Shown here: in pieces, positions 62,401 to 64,000 of the stretch
Position numbering within the stretch: position 1 is the first letter of the stretch
Layout of the letters: every line of letters starts with the position of its first letter
IMG/VR virus record: IMGVR_UViG_3300042922_000850
Location: 102,759 to 166,758 of that record
Origin: a virus
Direction: 5' to 3' (one strand)
Length of the DNA stretch: 64,000 bases
Notes under the pieces: model-generated
Seen by the model: only the letters and a program-made list of their open reading frames with translations
Databases searched by the model: none
Told to the model about the DNA's origin: nothing
Program-made: the position numbers and the translations under genes

Positions 62401-63994
62401 CTTTTGTTTGAGACATTGCATCGTAGAAGTCGTTACTGTAGTATTCCATACCGGTAGTAGACCAATCAGTCTTGGTTTTAAAATCGAGTGAGGTATAGTG
62501 CTTCCCATAGAGGGCTTCATTAATACCGGTATACATATTGCTCATAGTATCACTAAAGTCCGCGCCCCATTCCCCAAGGTCTTCTTTAACACCTTCCCAA
62601 CCATACTTGATACTTCTCCACAAAGTAGGATTGTTAGCCTGCATTGAAGCATTGATATTTTGAAATGAAGCCATGTTCTTTTGTTGAAGAATTAAGCCAT
62701 CTCCTTGGGAGTTAACAGTTTCCATGTAATTAGCATACAATGCTCTTTCATCTGCGGACATATTCTGCATCATAAAGGAAAGGCCTGAACTTAAGTCATT
62801 AGGGTTTGCACCTACTTCATTACTATAAGCCATTGTTAACGACCTAGAGAAATTTGAAATTTGGCTTTCCTCTAACTCATTACCCATATAAATATGATAA
62901 TTATCTTGCCAATCCTTTATCGCCAAATCACCATATTTCTCTAAGTTAGAAACGCCTAAATCATTTAGGGCATTCAGATCGTACAATCCTTTTTCTGCCC
63001 CAGAAATTATGGTGTTGTACTTATCTTGATTAAAGCCCCAGGTATTATTGGATTTATTATAATCAAAAAATGCAGCCGCAACGTCTTTGTTTTTATCGAG
63101 GATACTGTCTTGTATCTGATTGATCATTCCCGAGACAGCTTCAACACCGCCGTTATTATTAATATAGTTTTTAGCGGCAGCTTCTTTCGCATTCAAACTG
63201 GGCTGACCTTTTAAAGCCTCATACATATAATTTGTATATGTTACAGTATCAGCTAATCTTCCAACATACTGTTCATTGCTTAATCCGGTTCCCTGTGTAA
63301 GACCACCGGCCATACCTAATAGACTTCTTGTTGTTTCGCTTCCAGATTTTCCAAGTTCGGCGCCTACTATTTTCCCCATGCTCATAATATTCGTATAACT
63401 GCCTTCGCTGATGCCCATCTTTTTCATCTCAGACATAAGACTAGTAATGCTCTGGTAAGTTTCATTTAACATCAGCGCACCGCTTTTTACATTCTTCGTA
63501 AGCTCCTTGATTTTATCTCTGAAGCCCTCCAAATCTTTTACATCCCTTAACATTCCACTTTCCGTATACTGTTGGGTTAAATTCATCATTTCCCTGTCAC
63601 TAATAAAAAAGTCTTTATTAGCACCGCGAAGGAAACTTGCTGCTTGCTGGCTCTCGTTTTGTGAAAAACCGCTATAGCCCCTGTCATTATTTGATTCTCT
63701 CGAATTAATAAATCGGTAGGATTCTCTTTGCAGGTATTTTGAATAAGCTCCTTGTATTTCTGCTTGTTCTTGGCCATTATTAAAATATGCTCCAACAATA
63801 GGTGCGCCAACCATACCAAGTGCTGTGCCCCCAATAAGACCAAGCCCAGCAGCATATCCACCAAAACTAAGCCCTGCGCTTGCTACTGTGCCCATTCCAG
63901 AAATTGCTGCGTTTGTCATTCTTCCTGCATGGTCCTGAAGCATCATATTTTTAGTTTCGGGGGAAATATTTGAGCTTGGGAAAAAGGTATCCAT
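59414..63994 (-). CDS. tape measure protein with lytic transglycosylase domain (start near window edge)
   Basis: At least 1526 residues; only six bases are seen before the ATG at 63994 and the frame stays open, so it may begin outside the window. Hydrophobic helices near the N-terminus (LGLIGGTALGMVGAPIVGAY), long helical regions, and an SLT transglycosylase domain at about 785-915: LMITESSGY with catalytic E800, GEIGLTQIMP, and AYAGFNGGQGYV. The protein sets tail length and the SLT domain would cut peptidoglycan during entry. About 1530 residues would correspond to a tail near 230 nm by the usual rule of 0.15 nm per residue. Confidence 0.88.
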   Translation of the reverse strand: MDTFFPSSNISPETKNMMLQDHAGRMTNAAISGMGTVASAGLSFGGYAAGLGLIGGTALGMVGAPIVGAYFNNGQEQAEIQGAYSKYLQRESYRFINSRESNNDRGYSGFSQNESQQAASFLRGANKDFFISDREMMNLTQQYTESGMLRDVKDLEGFRDKIKELTKNVKSGALMLNETYQSITSLMSEMKKMGISEGSYTNIMSMGKIVGAELGKSGSETTRSLLGMAGGLTQGTGLSNEQYVGRLADTVTYTNYMYEALKGQPSLNAKEAAAKNYINNNGGVEAVSGMINQIQDSILDKNKDVAAAFFDYNKSNNTWGFNQDKYNTIISGAEKGLYDLNALNDLGVSNLEKYGDLAIKDWQDNYHIYMGNELEESQISNFSRSLTMAYSNEVGANPNDLSSGLSFMMQNMSADERALYANYMETVNSQGDGLILQQKNMASFQNINASMQANNPTLWRSIKYGWEGVKEDLGEWGADFSDTMSNMYTGINEALYGKHYTSLDFKTKTDWSTTGMEYYSNDFYDAMSQTKDNLKKFKSQGYDINDDTIGLFNVTNPNQKTYQYMREIIANGSSLGGIVGENYGTIQKVGENSDLSETILAALVKFTGRSEAKTLFGADASIIEKLSRENSAKVSGSSTSTLEQKLEVAAGEISKLVGLYGGNEDLAMKAFYGGQQTVDDQLKAMGYDVDKLRNLGNQGILSNANANQVVINSSNYSNFSGAMGSMGADGFDASNPGVSFHVKGSPVDLGKDYQYLPEYDYLRGSKDNQKGEDKYYDIVHQVASQMGLSPNALATLMITESSGYNFDKNGNIKVGGSGEIGLTQIMPYASRYEEFKGQTITLNDGKTYTIGSDPALDGMDSESAFKHELAKEEVNLYVGGKIYNSHLKNATNDGSQNPYLAYAGFNGGQGYVDFLEKAASAEGVDFNKLTDSDINTLSSKYAGSIPVKGLSAADVVGKGRANTNFGRNLRDDQIKPTSSVVDAVETEYDITLEKQIKDAITNASVNASELAKKFSVTDQTNKAIIDLDSITSIQNQYDAATKLTKNESLSMGRFGSKKTWTDYEKEVDAYLRADDPGIKGIGAYGTNAIKKTYLTSKMEDEILFKFAQSAGLDVTSVTDLTNPDKRVSAYKATKNWYDAQYRDIERFTKGEVNTWDSLSMEEKTQNLETMNLLINSTFGSQDGVTLELKDVLSLTGKGYAGAFNANDLNTMNKIGNNGNYYGDRNYNYQVDGYEKGYENVKKWIQKNGSVDGEYFIADKVTMSGIMNSTAEEAETMLKAEKKKIMQSQVSGYNPYDINQQSNYMLRNPDKIGDPGNISGLDAQIAAIYEQIDKSGDLATLGDAVVGVLGMDKSKAKEFREDMRYDFLSQGSEKLRKEDVGAVQDAFQSGYAEVIETISDELKTNLEAFSKSWAQYIPEEVTSTYLKDYLSVGEDGAFTLKTENYEEIAGAILNVISASGSTFGGEEIGAAVKDSNETLTGAINDGMDEAENAATKIADTMRVINEKVDTVAAEVKQIKIINPFLNH

Positions 63995-64000
63995 AAACCC

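Noticed and set aside
1-64000. tRNA genes
   Set aside because: While reading the gaps I saw no cloverleaf with a T-loop GTTC-type segment; nearly all sequence is coding. A tRNAscan run would settle it.

Overview
The window looks like a large part of the genome of a lytic-type, contractile-tailed bacteriophage (myovirus) of a low-GC, probably spore-forming Firmicute. No bacterial housekeeping genes, rRNA, tRNA, integrase or terminase are visible. The grounds are near-continuous short overlapping genes with strong AAGGAGG-type ribosome sites, a phage replication set including a DnaE-type DNA polymerase, a complete tail/baseplate/fibre/lysis block (BaseplateJ, a tape measure with a transglycosylase domain, an M23 hub, amidase, holin), and a free-standing Spo0A DNA-binding domain. 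DNA is AT-rich and the standard code is used (TAA, TAG and TGA all act as stops; ATG, GTG and TTG as starts).

Left block (1-32994, all + strand): early/middle genes. 1-9173 holds small unknown genes, an Mre11/SbcD-like nuclease, a YhaM-like OB/HD exonuclease, the Spo0A-like regulator, a DUF932 protein and the N-terminal half of a Rad50/SbcC-like ATPase. 9186-15731 holds DNA polymerase III alpha, a coiled-coil protein, a five-repeat Myb/SANT-like DNA-binding protein and the C-terminal half of the Rad50-like ATPase, so the ATPase is split into two genes flanking the polymerase. 15732-16004 is a non-coding stretch with several hairpins. 16951-20760 is a tandem array of seven divergent acidic proteins sharing a C-terminal [DE]-C-Q-N-[LI]-[LI]-L motif; I do not recognise this family and consider it the most novel item. 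21684-24896 encodes a primase-helicase fusion. 24953-32994 holds many small genes, including paralogous single-helix membrane proteins, a J-domain protein, a UvsW-like SF2 helicase and a Cys-rich mini-protein.

Right block (33022-64000, all - strand, read right to left): late genes in the order tape measure, two tail genes, hub proteins, peptidoglycan-binding proteins, a sigma-70-like factor with its own candidate promoter, baseplate genes (gp25-like, J, I-like), BppU-like and fibre proteins with large internal repeats, a Gly-rich adhesin, small XkdX/CD1375-like proteins, holin and amidase. The blocks converge on a UUCG-loop bidirectional terminator at 32996-33019.

How they may work together (inference): host-type promoters with an extended -10 (TGN-TATAATAAA) start early and middle units and sit next to palindromes or operator-like repeats. 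The phage sigma factor could then direct late transcription of the structural block. Mre11-like, split Rad50-like, polymerase, primase-helicase and UvsW-like proteins form a replication/recombination set. The Spo0A domain and YhaM-like enzyme could modulate host sporulation genes and RNA turnover. All function calls are by sequence recognition without database search; both window ends cut genes.
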